From CADEFQ01 sp050185195 (lineage in GTDB: Bacteria > Pseudomonadota > Gammaproteobacteria > Steroidobacterales > Steroidobacteraceae): a stretch of DNA of 64,000 bases. The position numbers and the translations under genes were made by a program. Shown here in pieces: positions 1-9,136 of this stretch (the first letter of the stretch is position 1; each line of letters begins with the position of its first letter). The stretch is taken from assembly GCA_050185195.1 (NCBI GenBank), contig JBFWZQ010000004.1, positions 124,001-188,000 of the forward strand, written 5' to 3'. Below the pieces are notes generated by a model, which made no database searches, had not been told where the DNA came from, and was given only the letters and a program-made list of their open reading frames with translations.

Positions 1-1
1 G

Positions 2-2119
2 GTTTCGCGGCGTGAGGCACTGCAGCTGGGGCTCTCCGTGGCGTCGGGCGGCCTGCTGCTGGGTTGCGTCACGCCGCAGCGTGCTGCGGACGGGAGCGGC
101 AAGTCTGCGCCCCCCGCGCAGCTCAATGCCTGGGTGTCGATTGCGCCCGACGGCCTCATCACGCTCGTGACCCCCGGGGCGGAGCTGGGGCAGGGGGTCT
201 ACACGTCGCTGCCGCTGATCCTCGCGGAGGACATGGAAGCCGATTTCGCGGACGTGCGCGTGATCCATTGCGGCTACGACCCAACCTACAACAACCCGAT
301 CAAGGGGTACCAGGCGACGGGGCAGAGCGCCGCGGTGCGCGGCTACTACCCGTTGCTGAGGCGCATGGGCGCGAGCGCGCGCGACATGCTGGTCGCGGCC
401 GCAGCCGAACGCTGGGGAGTGCCCGCCGCCGAGTGCATCGCACGCGCCAGCGTCGTGCGCCACACGCAGTCGCGGCGCCGGGCGGGCTTCGGCGAACTCG
501 CCGGGGCGGCGGCGCGCCAGGCGCCACCGGTGGAGCCCATCCTGAAAGCGCCGGGGGAATTCCGGTTGATCGGCAGCCGCGTCGCGCGCAAGGACTCGGC
601 GGAAAAATCCGACGGCAGCGCCCGGTACTCGATCGACATGCAGCTGCCGGGCCTGGTGCACGCGGCGGTGCGCGTCTCCCCGGTGCCGGGCGGTCGCGTG
701 AAGCGTCTCGACGACACGCGGGCCCGGGCCGCGGCCGGGGTACTCGACGTCGTGCCGGTGGACGGCGGCGTCGCGGTGGTGGCATCGGGCTGGTGGCAGG
801 CGCACAAGGCGCTCGACCTGCTCGAGGTCGAATTCGAGGGCGGCGACACGCAGGCCACGTCGGCGCAGGTCGACGCCGCGCTTGCCGCGGCGCTTGAAGC
901 AGGCGGCCTGGTCGCGCACGAAGCGGGCGACGTGGACGCCGCGCTGCAGGCGAGTGCACGCGTCATCGAGGCGCAGTACACCTTGCCCTATCTCGCACAC
1001 GCGACGATGGAACCGATGGGCTGCGTCGCCAGCGTCGAGGGCGACCGTTGCACGGTCTGGGCACCGACGCAGGGACCCACGGTGGCGCACAAGGCGGCCG
1101 CGCAGGCGGCGGGTGTGCCGCCCGCGAACGTACAGGTGCACCGCATGTTCATCGGCGGCGGCTTCGGTCGCCGCTACGAAACGGACTTCGTGACGCAGGC
1201 CGTGCAGGTTTCGCGGGCAGCGGGGCGCCCGGTGAAGCTGCTCTGGAGCCGCGAAGAAGACATGGCGCACGATTTCTACCGGCCCGCCGCGCGCCTGCGC
1301 TACCGGGCGGGGCTCGGGGTCGACGGCACATTGCTCGGGGTCGACGTCGTGGGCGCCAGCGGGTCGATCCTCGCGCGCCTGCGTGGCGGCCTGGGTGGCA
1401 AAGCCGATGCCATGAGCGTCGATGGCGTCCTCGATCGCGAACTGGCGGTACCGAACCTGCGGATCCGGCATGCGGCGGTCGAGTCGCCGCTGCCGCTCGG
1501 GATGTGGCGCAGCGTGAGCCACTCGCAGAACGCCTTCGGCAAGGAATCGTTCATGGACGAGCTGGCGCACGCCGCCGGCCGCGACCCTTATGAGTATCGC
1601 CGCGCGCTGCTCGCCGGAACGCGGCAGGCCGCCGTGCTCGACCTCGTTGCCGCGCGGTCGGGCTGGGGCACGCCGCTGCCGCAGGGCCGGGCGCGTGGCA
1701 TCGCGATCGTCGCGTCCTACGGCAGCATCGTCGCCCAGGTGGCCGAGGTGTCCCTGCAGGACGGCGCGCCGCGCGTGCACCGGGTGGTCTGCGCCGTCGA
1801 TTGCGGGCTTGCGATCGATCCGCACAACATTGCCGCGCAGATGGAAGGCGGTGTCGCCTTTGGCCTGTCGGCGGCGCTATGGGGCGAGATCACGCTGGCG
1901 GACGGTGCCGTCGAACAACGCAATTTCCATCAGTACCGCGTGCTGCGGCTGAATGAAATGCCGCGCGTGGAAACCCATATCCTGCCGGGCGGCGAAGCGC
2001 CGGGGGGCATCGGGGAGTGCGCGGTGCCGCCGATCGCGCCGGCGGTCGCCAATGCGCTGTTTGCGCTCACCGGCAGGCGGATCAGGTCGTTGCCGCTCGC
2101 CAACGCCGCTTATTCGTAA
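2..2119 (+). CDS. Molybdopterin-binding subunit of a xanthine dehydrogenase/isoquinoline 1-oxidoreductase-type hydroxylase (5' partial)
   Basis: The reading frame is open to the window edge, so the true start lies upstream. The first visible residues form a Tat signal (SRREALQLGL) that runs into a lipobox-like LLLGC, so the product is probably exported and possibly lipid-anchored. A later GGGFGRR motif (nt about 1150-1175) and a C-terminal GGIGE (nt about 2005-2020) are typical of the molybdenum-cofactor subunit of IorB/aldehyde-oxidase enzymes, which hydroxylate N-heterocycles or aldehydes with water-derived oxygen. The small 2Fe-2S partner and a cytochrome would be expected upstream, outside the window. 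The GTG at 38 is an internal codon, not the start. The substrate cannot be read from the sequence. Confidence 0.85.
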   Translation, partial: VSRREALQLGLSVASGGLLLGCVTPQRAADGSGKSAPPAQLNAWVSIAPDGLITLVTPGAELGQGVYTSLPLILAEDMEADFADVRVIHCGYDPTYNNPIKGYQATGQSAAVRGYYPLLRRMGASARDMLVAAAAERWGVPAAECIARASVVRHTQSRRRAGFGELAGAAARQAPPVEPILKAPGEFRLIGSRVARKDSAEKSDGSARYSIDMQLPGLVHAAVRVSPVPGGRVKRLDDTRARAAAGVLDVVPVDGGVAVVASGWWQAHKALDLLEVEFEGGDTQATSAQVDAALAAALEAGGLVAHEAGDVDAALQASARVIEAQYTLPYLAHATMEPMGCVASVEGDRCTVWAPTQGPTVAHKAAAQAAGVPPANVQVHRMFIGGGFGRRYETDFVTQAVQVSRAAGRPVKLLWSREEDMAHDFYRPAARLRYRAGLGVDGTLLGVDVVGASGSILARLRGGLGGKADAMSVDGVLDRELAVPNLRIRHAAVESPLPLGMWRSVSHSQNAFGKESFMDELAHAAGRDPYEYRRALLAGTRQAAVLDLVAARSGWGTPLPQGRARGIAIVASYGSIVAQVAEVSLQDGAPRVHRVVCAVDCGLAIDPHNIAAQMEGGVAFGLSAALWGEITLADGAVEQRNFHQYRVLRLNEMPRVETHILPGGEAPGGIGECAVPPIAPAVANALFALTGRRIRSLPLANAAYS

Positions 2120-2970
2120 CGCTGGCCGCGCTCGAGCCACTGCTCCGTTCCGAGCAGTTCGTTCAGCGCCTTGAAGTCGAGCATCTCGCCGAGCATCGCG
2201 CCCGTCGTGCCGTCGCGCTGCAACGTGTCGAGGTAACGCTGCGCGGCCCAGGTCTGCACGCGCACCATCGCGCCCGGGAAGATCGCCAGCGAGAAGCCGA
2301 GCCGCTGCAGCTCCGCCGCGGGCAGCAGCGGCGACTTGCCGCCCTCGACCATGTTGGCGAGGACCGGCACGCGTCCCTTGAAGCGCGCGAGGGCACGTTC
2401 CATCGCCGCCACGTCGGGCAGGGCTTCGATGAAGAGGATGTCGGCGCCGGCGGCGAGATAGCTGTCCGCGCGATCAAGTGCGGCGTCGAGTCCCTCGACG
2501 GCGAGCGCGTCGGTGCGGCCGATGATGAGCGTCTCGCGGCTGCGTCGCGCGTCGCAGGCCGCGCGGATCTTGCCCGCCATCTCGCGTGCGCTGACGAGGG
2601 TCTTGCCGGCGAGGTGCCCGCAGCGCTTCGGCAGCTGCTGGTCTTCGAGCTGGATTGCGCTCGCCCCGGAGCGTTCGAAAAGCTGCACCGTGCGTTGCAC
2701 GTTGAGCGCGTTGCCGAAGCCGGTGTCGGCGTCGACGATCAACGGGATCGCGACACGCTCGCGGATCTGCGAGACGACCTCGGCTACTTCGCTCATGCCG
2801 ACGAGGCCGATGTCGGGGCGGCCGAAGCGCGTATAGGCGATGCTCGCGCCGGAAAGGTACGCGGCGGCGAAGCCCGCGCGTTCGATCAGGTTCGCGGACA
2901 GGGCGTCATAGCAGCCGGGGGCCACGAGGATGCCGGGGGCGGCGAGGCGGGAACGCAGGGAGTCGGTCAT
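2110..2970 (-). CDS. Isocitrate lyase/PEP mutase-family carbon-carbon lyase
   Basis: 286 residues, the usual size for 2-methylisocitrate lyase, dimethylmalate lyase and oxaloacetate decarboxylase. The metal-binding DADTGFGN lies at about 80-87 and the catalytic loop KRCGH at 115-119, so it should cleave a C-C bond next to a carboxylate with Mg2+. It overlaps the aconitase-type small subunit upstream by 4 nt (ATGA), so translation is coupled and it probably acts on the hydratase product. The 3' end overlaps the convergent hydroxylase gene by 10 nt. The substrate (methylisocitrate, 2,3-dimethylmalate or another 2-hydroxy diacid) is inferred only from context. Confidence 0.88.
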   Translation of the reverse strand: MTDSLRSRLAAPGILVAPGCYDALSANLIERAGFAAAYLSGASIAYTRFGRPDIGLVGMSEVAEVVSQIRERVAIPLIVDADTGFGNALNVQRTVQLFERSGASAIQLEDQQLPKRCGHLAGKTLVSAREMAGKIRAACDARRSRETLIIGRTDALAVEGLDAALDRADSYLAAGADILFIEALPDVAAMERALARFKGRVPVLANMVEGGKSPLLPAAELQRLGFSLAIFPGAMVRVQTWAAQRYLDTLQRDGTTGAMLGEMLDFKALNELLGTEQWLERGQRYE

Positions 2971-3485
2971 GCGGCGGGGTTTCCGTGCAGTCGCTTGTGC
3001 AGGTGGGGAATGAGGCCGCCGTCCGCCACGATCTCGAGGAGGAACGCGGGAACGGGTTCGCCCCGGTACTCGCGCCCGGTGGATGTGTCGCGCACGAGGC
3101 CGGTCGCGAGATCGACCTCGAGGCGCGCGCCGTCGGTGATCTCGCCGGCCCGCGGCAGGACCATCACGGGCAGGCCGAGGTTGAAGGCGTTGCGATAGAA
3201 GATCCGCGCGGCGGAACGAGCCAGCACGACCGACACGCCGAGGTAGCGCAGCGCCTGCGCTGCCTGTTCGCGCGAAGAGCCGATGCCGAAGCCTTCGCCC
3301 GCGACCACGATATCGCCGCGGGCCACGTCCCGCGCAAACTGGGGCTGCACCGCTTCGAGGCAATGCTTGGCCAGCTCTTCGAGGGGCTTGCGCATCGCGT
3401 GGCCCGGTGCGAGCAGGTCGGTGTCGATGCGGTCGCCGAAGACCCAGGCACGGCCGGCGATCGGGGTCGGGTCGGTGGTGCTCAT
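2967..3485 (-). CDS. Aconitase-superfamily small (swivel) subunit, LeuD/DmdB-like
   Basis: 172 residues, matching LeuD-type small subunits. The N-terminal GDRIDTD (17-23) and the GFGIGSSREQA loop (65-75) are the family's substrate-binding signatures. It partners the large subunit encoded immediately upstream, with a 4-nt stop/start overlap, to hydrate or dehydrate a hydroxy-diacid. No leuA or leuB lies nearby and the next gene is a lyase rather than a dehydrogenase. A catabolic role, as for 2,3-dimethylmalate dehydratase, is therefore more likely than leucine synthesis. Confidence 0.88.
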   Translation of the reverse strand: MSTTDPTPIAGRAWVFGDRIDTDLLAPGHAMRKPLEELAKHCLEAVQPQFARDVARGDIVVAGEGFGIGSSREQAAQALRYLGVSVVLARSAARIFYRNAFNLGLPVMVLPRAGEITDGARLEVDLATGLVRDTSTGREYRGEPVPAFLLEIVADGGLIPHLHKRLHGNPAA

Positions 3486-4774
3486 GCCGCGGCCCTCGCG
3501 GGCAGCATTTCACGCGGATCGCCGATCGTGCCTCGCACGGCGGAAGCCGCGACCGTGTAGGGCGAGGCGAGATAGACCGACGCGCCCGGCGAGCCCATGC
3601 GCCCCTTGAAGTTGCGCGCCGTGGAGGCGATGCAGACTTCGCCGCTCGCCAGCACTCCCGTGCCGTAGCCCGCGCACGCGCCGCAACCGGTGGGCAGCAG
3701 GATGGCGCCGGCGTCGACCAGTGTGGCCAGCGTGCCGTCCGCGGCCGCTTCGCGCGTGGTGCGCGTGGAGGCGGGAGCGATCAGCAGGCGCACGCCGTTC
3801 GCGACCTTGCGCCCCTTCAGCACGGCTGCGGCCATGTGCAGGTCGGAGAGTTTCGCGCCGGTGCAGGCGCCGATATAAGCCTGGTCGATCCGCACGCCGG
3901 CGTGCACGTCGACGGCCGCACTGTTGGCCGGGCTGTGGGGCGCGGCGACCTGCGGCGCGAGCGCACTCGCGTCGTATTTTTCATGGCGCTCATGGGTGGC
4001 GCCTGCGTCGGACTGCCACGCGAGCGCGTCCGCGGCGACCGACTGGCCTCCCGCGCGCAACGCGGCAAGCGTCTTCTCGTCGGGTGCGATGATGCCGGTC
4101 TTGGCGCCCAGCTCCGCCGACATGTTGCACAGGACCAGCCGCTCCATCATCGAGAGGGCAGTCACCGCGCTGCCCGTGTACTGCATCACCTTGTAGTCGT
4201 TGCTCATGCCGAGCTGCGCGCAGAGGAACAGCATGATGTCCTTGGCGGCGACGCCGGGCCCGAGCGCGCCACGCCATTCGATGAGCCAGGTCTGCGGCAC
4301 GCGCACCCAGATCTCGCCGGTGACGAGCACGCCGGCCATCTCGGTGGCGCCGATGCCCACCATGAAGGCGCCCACGGCGCCGCCGGAGGGTGAATGCGAG
4401 TCGCCGCCGACCGCGAACATGCCGGGTGCGAGGTGCGCATGCTCCTGCAGGACGACATGGCAGATGCCCTGCATGTCGTAGAACGCGCCGATCGCGTGGT
4501 CGCGCGCGAAACGGCGCGTGAGCGCGAGGATCTCCGCGCTGTCGACGTCCGGTGGCGGCACGAAATGATCGCTTGCGATCACGACCTTCGACGGATAGCG
4601 GATCGTGGCGCCGAGCCGTTCGAGATAGGGCTGCACGCGGCGCGGCCCGCCCGAGTCGTGCATCATGGCGAGATCGACCTCGCAGGTGACGATTTCGCCG
4701 GGGCGAACCTGCTCGCGCGCGGCGGCGCGGGCGATGATCTTCTCGGAGAGTGTCATGGGAGCTGGAGGCGCCAT
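3482..4774 (-). CDS. Aconitase-superfamily large subunit, LeuC/DmdA-like (4Fe-4S hydro-lyase)
   Basis: 430 residues. Three cluster ligands are visible: Cys304 in GACTG and Cys364/Cys367 in GCGAC. GDSHSP (124-129) is an aconitase-family motif. The length fits the LeuC/HacA/DmdA group rather than full-length aconitase. It heads a three-gene leftward operon (large subunit, small subunit, lyase) with 4-nt overlaps. Two starts are possible, 4774 and 4756; neither has a Shine-Dalgarno, but TATAGT ends 6 nt upstream of 4774, consistent with a leaderless mRNA from that ATG. Exact substrate unknown. Confidence 0.88.
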   Translation of the reverse strand: MAPPAPMTLSEKIIARAAAREQVRPGEIVTCEVDLAMMHDSGGPRRVQPYLERLGATIRYPSKVVIASDHFVPPPDVDSAEILALTRRFARDHAIGAFYDMQGICHVVLQEHAHLAPGMFAVGGDSHSPSGGAVGAFMVGIGATEMAGVLVTGEIWVRVPQTWLIEWRGALGPGVAAKDIMLFLCAQLGMSNDYKVMQYTGSAVTALSMMERLVLCNMSAELGAKTGIIAPDEKTLAALRAGGQSVAADALAWQSDAGATHERHEKYDASALAPQVAAPHSPANSAAVDVHAGVRIDQAYIGACTGAKLSDLHMAAAVLKGRKVANGVRLLIAPASTRTTREAAADGTLATLVDAGAILLPTGCGACAGYGTGVLASGEVCIASTARNFKGRMGSPGASVYLASPYTVAASAVRGTIGDPREMLPARAAA

Positions 4775-4780
4775 CGGGTC

Positions 4781-4786
4781 ACTATA
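4781..4786 (-). promoter_or_regulatory. Putative -10 element for the hydratase-lyase operon
   Basis: Read leftward, TATAGT ends 6 nt before the ATG at 4774 and no ribosome binding site intervenes. No clear -35 was recognised. The layout suggests a leaderless transcript. Confidence 0.35.
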
Positions 4787-4888
4787 GCGGCGACGTCGCG
4801 TCGCGTGGCATGGATAGGTATTCGCCGCAGGCGGGACCGCGGCCGGACACCTTGCGGCATAATCGGCGTTCCTCCCGTGGAGCCGCCC

Positions 4889-6433
4889 ATGCCGAACGCC
4901 GCCAAGAAATACGACCTCCTGATCAAGAACGTGCGCGTGGTGCGCCCGAAGCGCACCTCCGTGCAGCGGATGGACATCGCCGTCAAGGACGGCAAATTCG
5001 CGAAGATCGGCAAGGACCTGCGCGCGGCGGACGCCGTGACGGTGGTCGACGGCAAGGACCGGCTCGCGTTCCCGGGCCTCGTCGATCCGCACATGCACTG
5101 CGGCATCTACGGGCCGCTCGCCGAGGATGCGCTCAGCGAGAGCCGCGCCGCGGCGCAGGGTGGCGTCACCTCGAGCCTCAATTACATGCGCACGGGCGGC
5201 TACTACATGCAGAAGGGTGGCCCGTATTCGCAGGTCTACAAGGAGGTGCTCGACACCTCGAAGGACCATTTCTACGTCGACTACGCCTACCACCTCGCGC
5301 CGCTCGATCGTACCCACATCGGCGAGATCGACATGCTGATCGAGCAGTACGGGGTCACCTCGTTCAAGATCTTCATGTTCTACGGCGGCTACGGCCTGCA
5401 CGGCGCCTCGAGCTCGCAGCACGAGTTCCTGATGATCGGCAAGGATGAGAAGTACGACATCGCGCACTTCGAGTTCGTGATGCGCGGCGTGCAGCGCGCC
5501 ATGCAGCGCCATCCGGAAAAGAAGGATGCGATTTCGCTGTCGCTGCATTGCGAGCTTGCCGAGATCCTCGCCGCCTACACGAAGATGGTGGAGAAGGGCG
5601 CGAAGAAGACCGACCTCGACACCTGGCTCACGGGCGTCTCCCGGGATCCCGAGTGCGCCGACTGCGAGCCGCTCAGCGGGCTGCGTGCCTACAGCGCCGC
5701 GCGGCCGCCGCATTCCGAGGGGCTCGCGATCACGATCGCGTCGTACCTCGCGAACGAGACGAACTGCGCGAACATCAACCTGCTGCACCTGACGTCACGC
5801 AAGGCCGTCGAGGCGGCGCTCACGATGGCCAAGGCCTTCCCGCACGTGAATTTCCGCCGCGAAGTCACGATCGCGCACCTGTGCCTCGACTACGACACGC
5901 CGGTGAAGGCGCTCGCCAAGGTCAATCCGCCGATCCGTTCCCGCGACGACGTGGAGTTCCTCTGGAAGGCGCTGCTCGACGGCAAGCTCGACTGGATCTG
6001 CTCGGACCATGCCTGCTGCAAGTACGAGATGAAACTCGGCAAGCAGGACAAGAACGACATCTTCCAGGCGAAGTCCGGCTTCGGCGGCACCGAGTTCATG
6101 CTGCCGGCGCTGATCACCGTCGGCAAGCCGCGCGGCCTGACCTACAACCGCATGGCCGAACTGCTCGCCTGGAATGCCGCGCAGCGCTTCGGACTCAAGG
6201 GCAAGGGCGATATCGCGCCGGGCCTCGACGCCGATCTCGTGCTCGTCGATCCGGACAGGAGCTTCGTCGCAAGCGGCAAGCTCTCCGAGTCGCAGCAGGG
6301 CTACTCGGTGTTCGAGGGCATGGAAATGAGCGCCACGGTGACCGACACTTACCTGCGCGGTCGCCGCATCTGGGGCGACGGCAAGGTGATCGGTGCGCCG
6401 CAGGGCCAGTACCTGATGCGTCCCTACGGTTGA
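4889..6433 (+). CDS. Dihydropyrimidinase/hydantoinase-family amidohydrolase
   Basis: 514 residues, cyclic amidase of the dihydroorotase/dihydropyrimidinase superfamily. Metal ligands are visible: HMH at 68-70, a probable carboxylated lysine in TSFKIF (about 160), histidines in LSLHCE (about 220) and LLHLTS (about 298), and Asp in CSDHACC (about 373). It should hydrolyse a cyclic amide or imide. The ATG at 4889 was chosen because the family's N-terminal IKNVRVV strand begins just after it; longer upstream forms are antisense to the hydratase gene. It is divergent from that operon. Whether it joins the neighbouring hydroxylase, hydratase and lyase in one N-heterocycle pathway is inference. Confidence 0.85.
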   Translation: MPNAAKKYDLLIKNVRVVRPKRTSVQRMDIAVKDGKFAKIGKDLRAADAVTVVDGKDRLAFPGLVDPHMHCGIYGPLAEDALSESRAAAQGGVTSSLNYMRTGGYYMQKGGPYSQVYKEVLDTSKDHFYVDYAYHLAPLDRTHIGEIDMLIEQYGVTSFKIFMFYGGYGLHGASSSQHEFLMIGKDEKYDIAHFEFVMRGVQRAMQRHPEKKDAISLSLHCELAEILAAYTKMVEKGAKKTDLDTWLTGVSRDPECADCEPLSGLRAYSAARPPHSEGLAITIASYLANETNCANINLLHLTSRKAVEAALTMAKAFPHVNFRREVTIAHLCLDYDTPVKALAKVNPPIRSRDDVEFLWKALLDGKLDWICSDHACCKYEMKLGKQDKNDIFQAKSGFGGTEFMLPALITVGKPRGLTYNRMAELLAWNAAQRFGLKGKGDIAPGLDADLVLVDPDRSFVASGKLSESQQGYSVFEGMEMSATVTDTYLRGRRIWGDGKVIGAPQGQYLMRPYG

Positions 6434-6464
6434 TCCACGGTTTTTCCGGACTCAAGGAGCGGTC

Positions 6465-6947
6465 ATGACGATCAAGGCTGGCGACAGGATGCCTTCGGGC
6501 ACGTTCAAGACGATGTCCAAGGACGGCCCGCGGGACCTCCCCACGGACGAGTTGTTCAAGGGCAAGACGGTGGTGCTGTTCTCGGTGCCCGGTGCGTTCA
6601 CGCCGACCTGCGACGCGAAGCACCTGCCCGGCTACGTGCAGCAGGCCGCGGCGATCCGGGCGAAGGGCGTCGATACGATCGCCTGCATGGCGGTCAACGA
6701 CGTGTTCGTCATGAATGCCTGGGGCAAGGCGTCAGGCACCGGCGACGACGTGATGATGCTGGCCGACGGCAACGGCGACTACGCGAAGGCGCTCGGCCTC
6801 GAAATGGACGGCCGTGGCTTCGGCATGGGCATGCGCGGGCAGCGCTTCGCGCTGGTCGTGAAGGACGGCGTCGCGGCGCATGTCTTCGTCGAGGCGCCGC
6901 GCGAGTTCAGGGTGTCGGCCGCGGAATACGTATTGGGCCAGCTCTGA
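6465..6947 (+). CDS. Type II (Prx5-like) peroxiredoxin
   Basis: 160 residues, the normal size for atypical two-Cys peroxiredoxin 5. The peroxidatic Cys49 lies in the PGAFTPTC motif; Cys74 is a second cysteine, at an unusual place for a resolving residue. It should reduce H2O2 and organic hydroperoxides with glutathione or thioredoxin as donor. A strong AAGGAG ribosome binding site sits 6 nt before ATG. The next gene begins 2 nt after its stop, so peroxide and reactive-carbonyl detoxification may be co-expressed. Confidence 0.93.
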   Translation: MTIKAGDRMPSGTFKTMSKDGPRDLPTDELFKGKTVVLFSVPGAFTPTCDAKHLPGYVQQAAAIRAKGVDTIACMAVNDVFVMNAWGKASGTGDDVMMLADGNGDYAKALGLEMDGRGFGMGMRGQRFALVVKDGVAAHVFVEAPREFRVSAAEYVLGQL

Positions 6948-6948
6948 G

Positions 6949-7971
6949 ATGACCGCCGCCTCCGACCGCAATCGCCGCATCACCTTCCAGCGCACGCCGC
7001 AGGGACTGCCCACGCCCGCGGACTTCGGGGCGGACACCACCGCGATCCCTGCGCCGGGACCGGGGCAGTTCCTCTCGCGCACGGTCTGGCTGTCGCTCGA
7101 CCCGTACTACCGCAACGTGATGAAGGGCAGCCAGATCTACGCGGATCGGCTGAAGCCGGGCGATGCCATGGTGGGCGACACAGTGGCGCAGGTCATCGAG
7201 TCGCGCCACACGGACTATCGCCCCGGCGAGTTCGTGCGCGTGCGCAACGGATGGCAGGAGTACGCGCTGTCCTCGGGGAACGACGTGCGCAAGCTCGACC
7301 CGGCGGCCGCGCCGATCGCGACGGCGCTCGGCGTGCTCGGCATGCCGGGGCTGACTGGTTATTCCGGCCTCGTCTACCTGGGCGAGCCGAAGCCGGGCGA
7401 AACCGTCGTGGTGTCAGCGGCGACGGGTGCCGTGGGCAGCACGGCGGGCCAGGTCGCGCGCCTCGTCGGTGCGCGTGCCGTCGGCATCGCGGGCAGCGAC
7501 GAGAAGTGCGAGTTCGCGGTGCGCGAACTGGGTTACGAGGCCTGCGTGAACTACAAGAAGGGCGACCTCGCGGCGCAGTTGAAGGCGGCCTGTCCCCGCG
7601 GCATCGACGTGTACTTCGACAATGTCGGGGGCGACACGCTGCAGGCCGTGCTGCGCAACCTCGCCCTGCACGCGCGCATCGTGCTGTGCGGGATGATCGA
7701 GTCCTACAGCCTCGACAAGCCGCCGCCGGGACCGTTCCTCGGGCCCGTGGTGGGCGCCCGCGCCACGATGCGCGGCCTCGTGGTCTACGACCACATGCAT
7801 CGCATGGACGAATTCGTCCGCGTGGTCGGTGGCTGGATCCGCGCCGGCCAGTTCCGCTACCGCGAGGACATCACCGAAGGGCTGGACGCGGCGCCCGAGG
7901 CGTTCTGCCGGCTGATGCGCGGCGACAATTTCGGCAAGGCGCTCGTGCGCGTCAGCGCCGAGCACGGCTGA
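6949..7971 (+). CDS. NADP-dependent oxidoreductase, MDR family (CurA/prostaglandin reductase-like)
   Basis: 340 residues of the zinc-independent medium-chain dehydrogenase/reductase family. The nucleotide-binding AATGAVGSTAGQ segment lies at about 158-169. The N-terminal segment LDPYYRNVMKG is typical of leukotriene B4 12-hydroxydehydrogenase/CurA enzymes, which reduce alpha,beta-unsaturated carbonyls with NADPH. The start was placed at 6949, 2 nt after the peroxiredoxin stop, because upstream codons belong to that gene in another frame. The 3' end overlaps the convergent transporter gene by 20 nt. Confidence 0.9.
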   Translation: MTAASDRNRRITFQRTPQGLPTPADFGADTTAIPAPGPGQFLSRTVWLSLDPYYRNVMKGSQIYADRLKPGDAMVGDTVAQVIESRHTDYRPGEFVRVRNGWQEYALSSGNDVRKLDPAAAPIATALGVLGMPGLTGYSGLVYLGEPKPGETVVVSAATGAVGSTAGQVARLVGARAVGIAGSDEKCEFAVRELGYEACVNYKKGDLAAQLKAACPRGIDVYFDNVGGDTLQAVLRNLALHARIVLCGMIESYSLDKPPPGPFLGPVVGARATMRGLVVYDHMHRMDEFVRVVGGWIRAGQFRYREDITEGLDAAPEAFCRLMRGDNFGKALVRVSAEHG

Positions 7972-9136
7972 CGAACGCGGCGAGCGCCACGCCGGCCGCG
8001 CCGAGGCCCATCAGCCACGCGATGCTGCCGGGCGTGCCTCGATAGAGCGCGCCGGTCGCCACCGCGAACGACACCGTCACCATCATCGCGAGCGAGCCCG
8101 ACAGGCCACTGGCCATGCCCGCGAGTCCCGGATGTTCGCTGACGGCGCCGGCGAGCGCTAGCGGCGACATGATGCCGTTGCCACCGATCACGATGATGAG
8201 CGCCGCAAGGTATGCGCCCAGGGGTGGTTGGTGCAGCAGGGCGGCCACGGCGAAGGTGGCCGCCCCGAGCGCGGTGAGTACGACGCCCGCCCAGAGCACG
8301 CGCTGCGCACCGTAGCGGCGGGCGCTGCGGCCGGCGCACCAGGCCCCGCTCGTGAAGGCCGCCGCGAGCATGGCCCACAGCAGGCCAAAGCGGGCCGGTC
8401 CGATGCCGAACGAGCGCTCGAAGAAGGCCGCGCCGACGGTCAGGAACGCGTAGATGACGCCGTTGGCGCAGCCATAGACGAGCGTGTAGCCAAGGAAGCG
8501 GCGGTCGCCGAAGAGCACCCGGTAGGCGCGCAGGAGCGTGTCGCCGCCCGCCGCCCGCTGCGCGCCCGGTCGTGTCTCCGGCATGGCGGCACACATCCAG
8601 GCGAGCAGCGCCAGCGCCACGGCCACGTGCATCCAGAAGATCGCGCGCCAGCCGAAGGCTTCGACGATGTAACCACCGGCGATCGGCGAAAGGATGGGCG
8701 CGAGTCCCATGACGGCGGTGATGAAGGACAGCGCGACGGCGGCCTGCTCGGGCTCGTGCGTGTCGCGCACCATGGCGCGCGCTGCGACCGTGCCGACGCT
8801 GACGCCGAGCGCCTGCACGAGCCGCGCCGCGATCAGCCACGCGAGGCTGGGTGCGAGGGCCGCGGCGACGCCAGCGAGCGCAAAGGCCGCGAAACCGGCC
8901 AGCATGACGGGCCGGCGCCCGTAGCGATCGCACAGCAGGCCTTGCACCGGTTGCGCGAGGCCGAGTGCGAACAGGTAGGCCGAGAGGACGAATTGCACGA
9001 CGCCGAAATCCGCGTGCAGCGCCTCGGCGAGGGCGGGCAGGGCGGGCACGAGGCTCGCCATGCCGACGACGGACAGGCCGCCCGATATCCCGAGCAGCGC
9101 GATCCAGCCGCGCGATCCGGCCGGGCCGTGCTTCAC
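7952..9136 (-). CDS. Bcr/CflA-type MFS drug-resistance transporter
   Basis: 394 residues with about twelve hydrophobic segments. The CDRYGRRPV motif between helices 2 and 3 is the MFS motif A, and ARAMVRDTHEP resembles Bcr/CflA proteins, which export drugs or small molecules by proton antiport. The GTG start overlaps the etfA stop (GTGA), making it the last gene of the leftward iclR-etfB-etfA operon. Its substrate may be an intermediate or toxin of that pathway, but this is inferred only from position. Confidence 0.88.
   Translation of the reverse strand: MKHGPAGSRGWIALLGISGGLSVVGMASLVPALPALAEALHADFGVVQFVLSAYLFALGLAQPVQGLLCDRYGRRPVMLAGFAAFALAGVAAALAPSLAWLIAARLVQALGVSVGTVAARAMVRDTHEPEQAAVALSFITAVMGLAPILSPIAGGYIVEAFGWRAIFWMHVAVALALLAWMCAAMPETRPGAQRAAGGDTLLRAYRVLFGDRRFLGYTLVYGCANGVIYAFLTVGAAFFERSFGIGPARFGLLWAMLAAAFTSGAWCAGRSARRYGAQRVLWAGVVLTALGAATFAVAALLHQPPLGAYLAALIIVIGGNGIMSPLALAGAVSEHPGLAGMASGLSGSLAMMVTVSFAVATGALYRGTPGSIAWLMGLGAAGVALAAFVSRARR

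Noticed and set aside
2967..4774. Leucine biosynthesis leuCD
   Set aside because: No leuA or leuB nearby, and the operon ends in a PEP mutase-family lyase.
2..6433. Assigning a full nicotinate degradation pathway
   Set aside because: Only hydroxylase-, hydratase-, lyase- and amidase-like genes are visible; key steps are missing and substrates are not determined.
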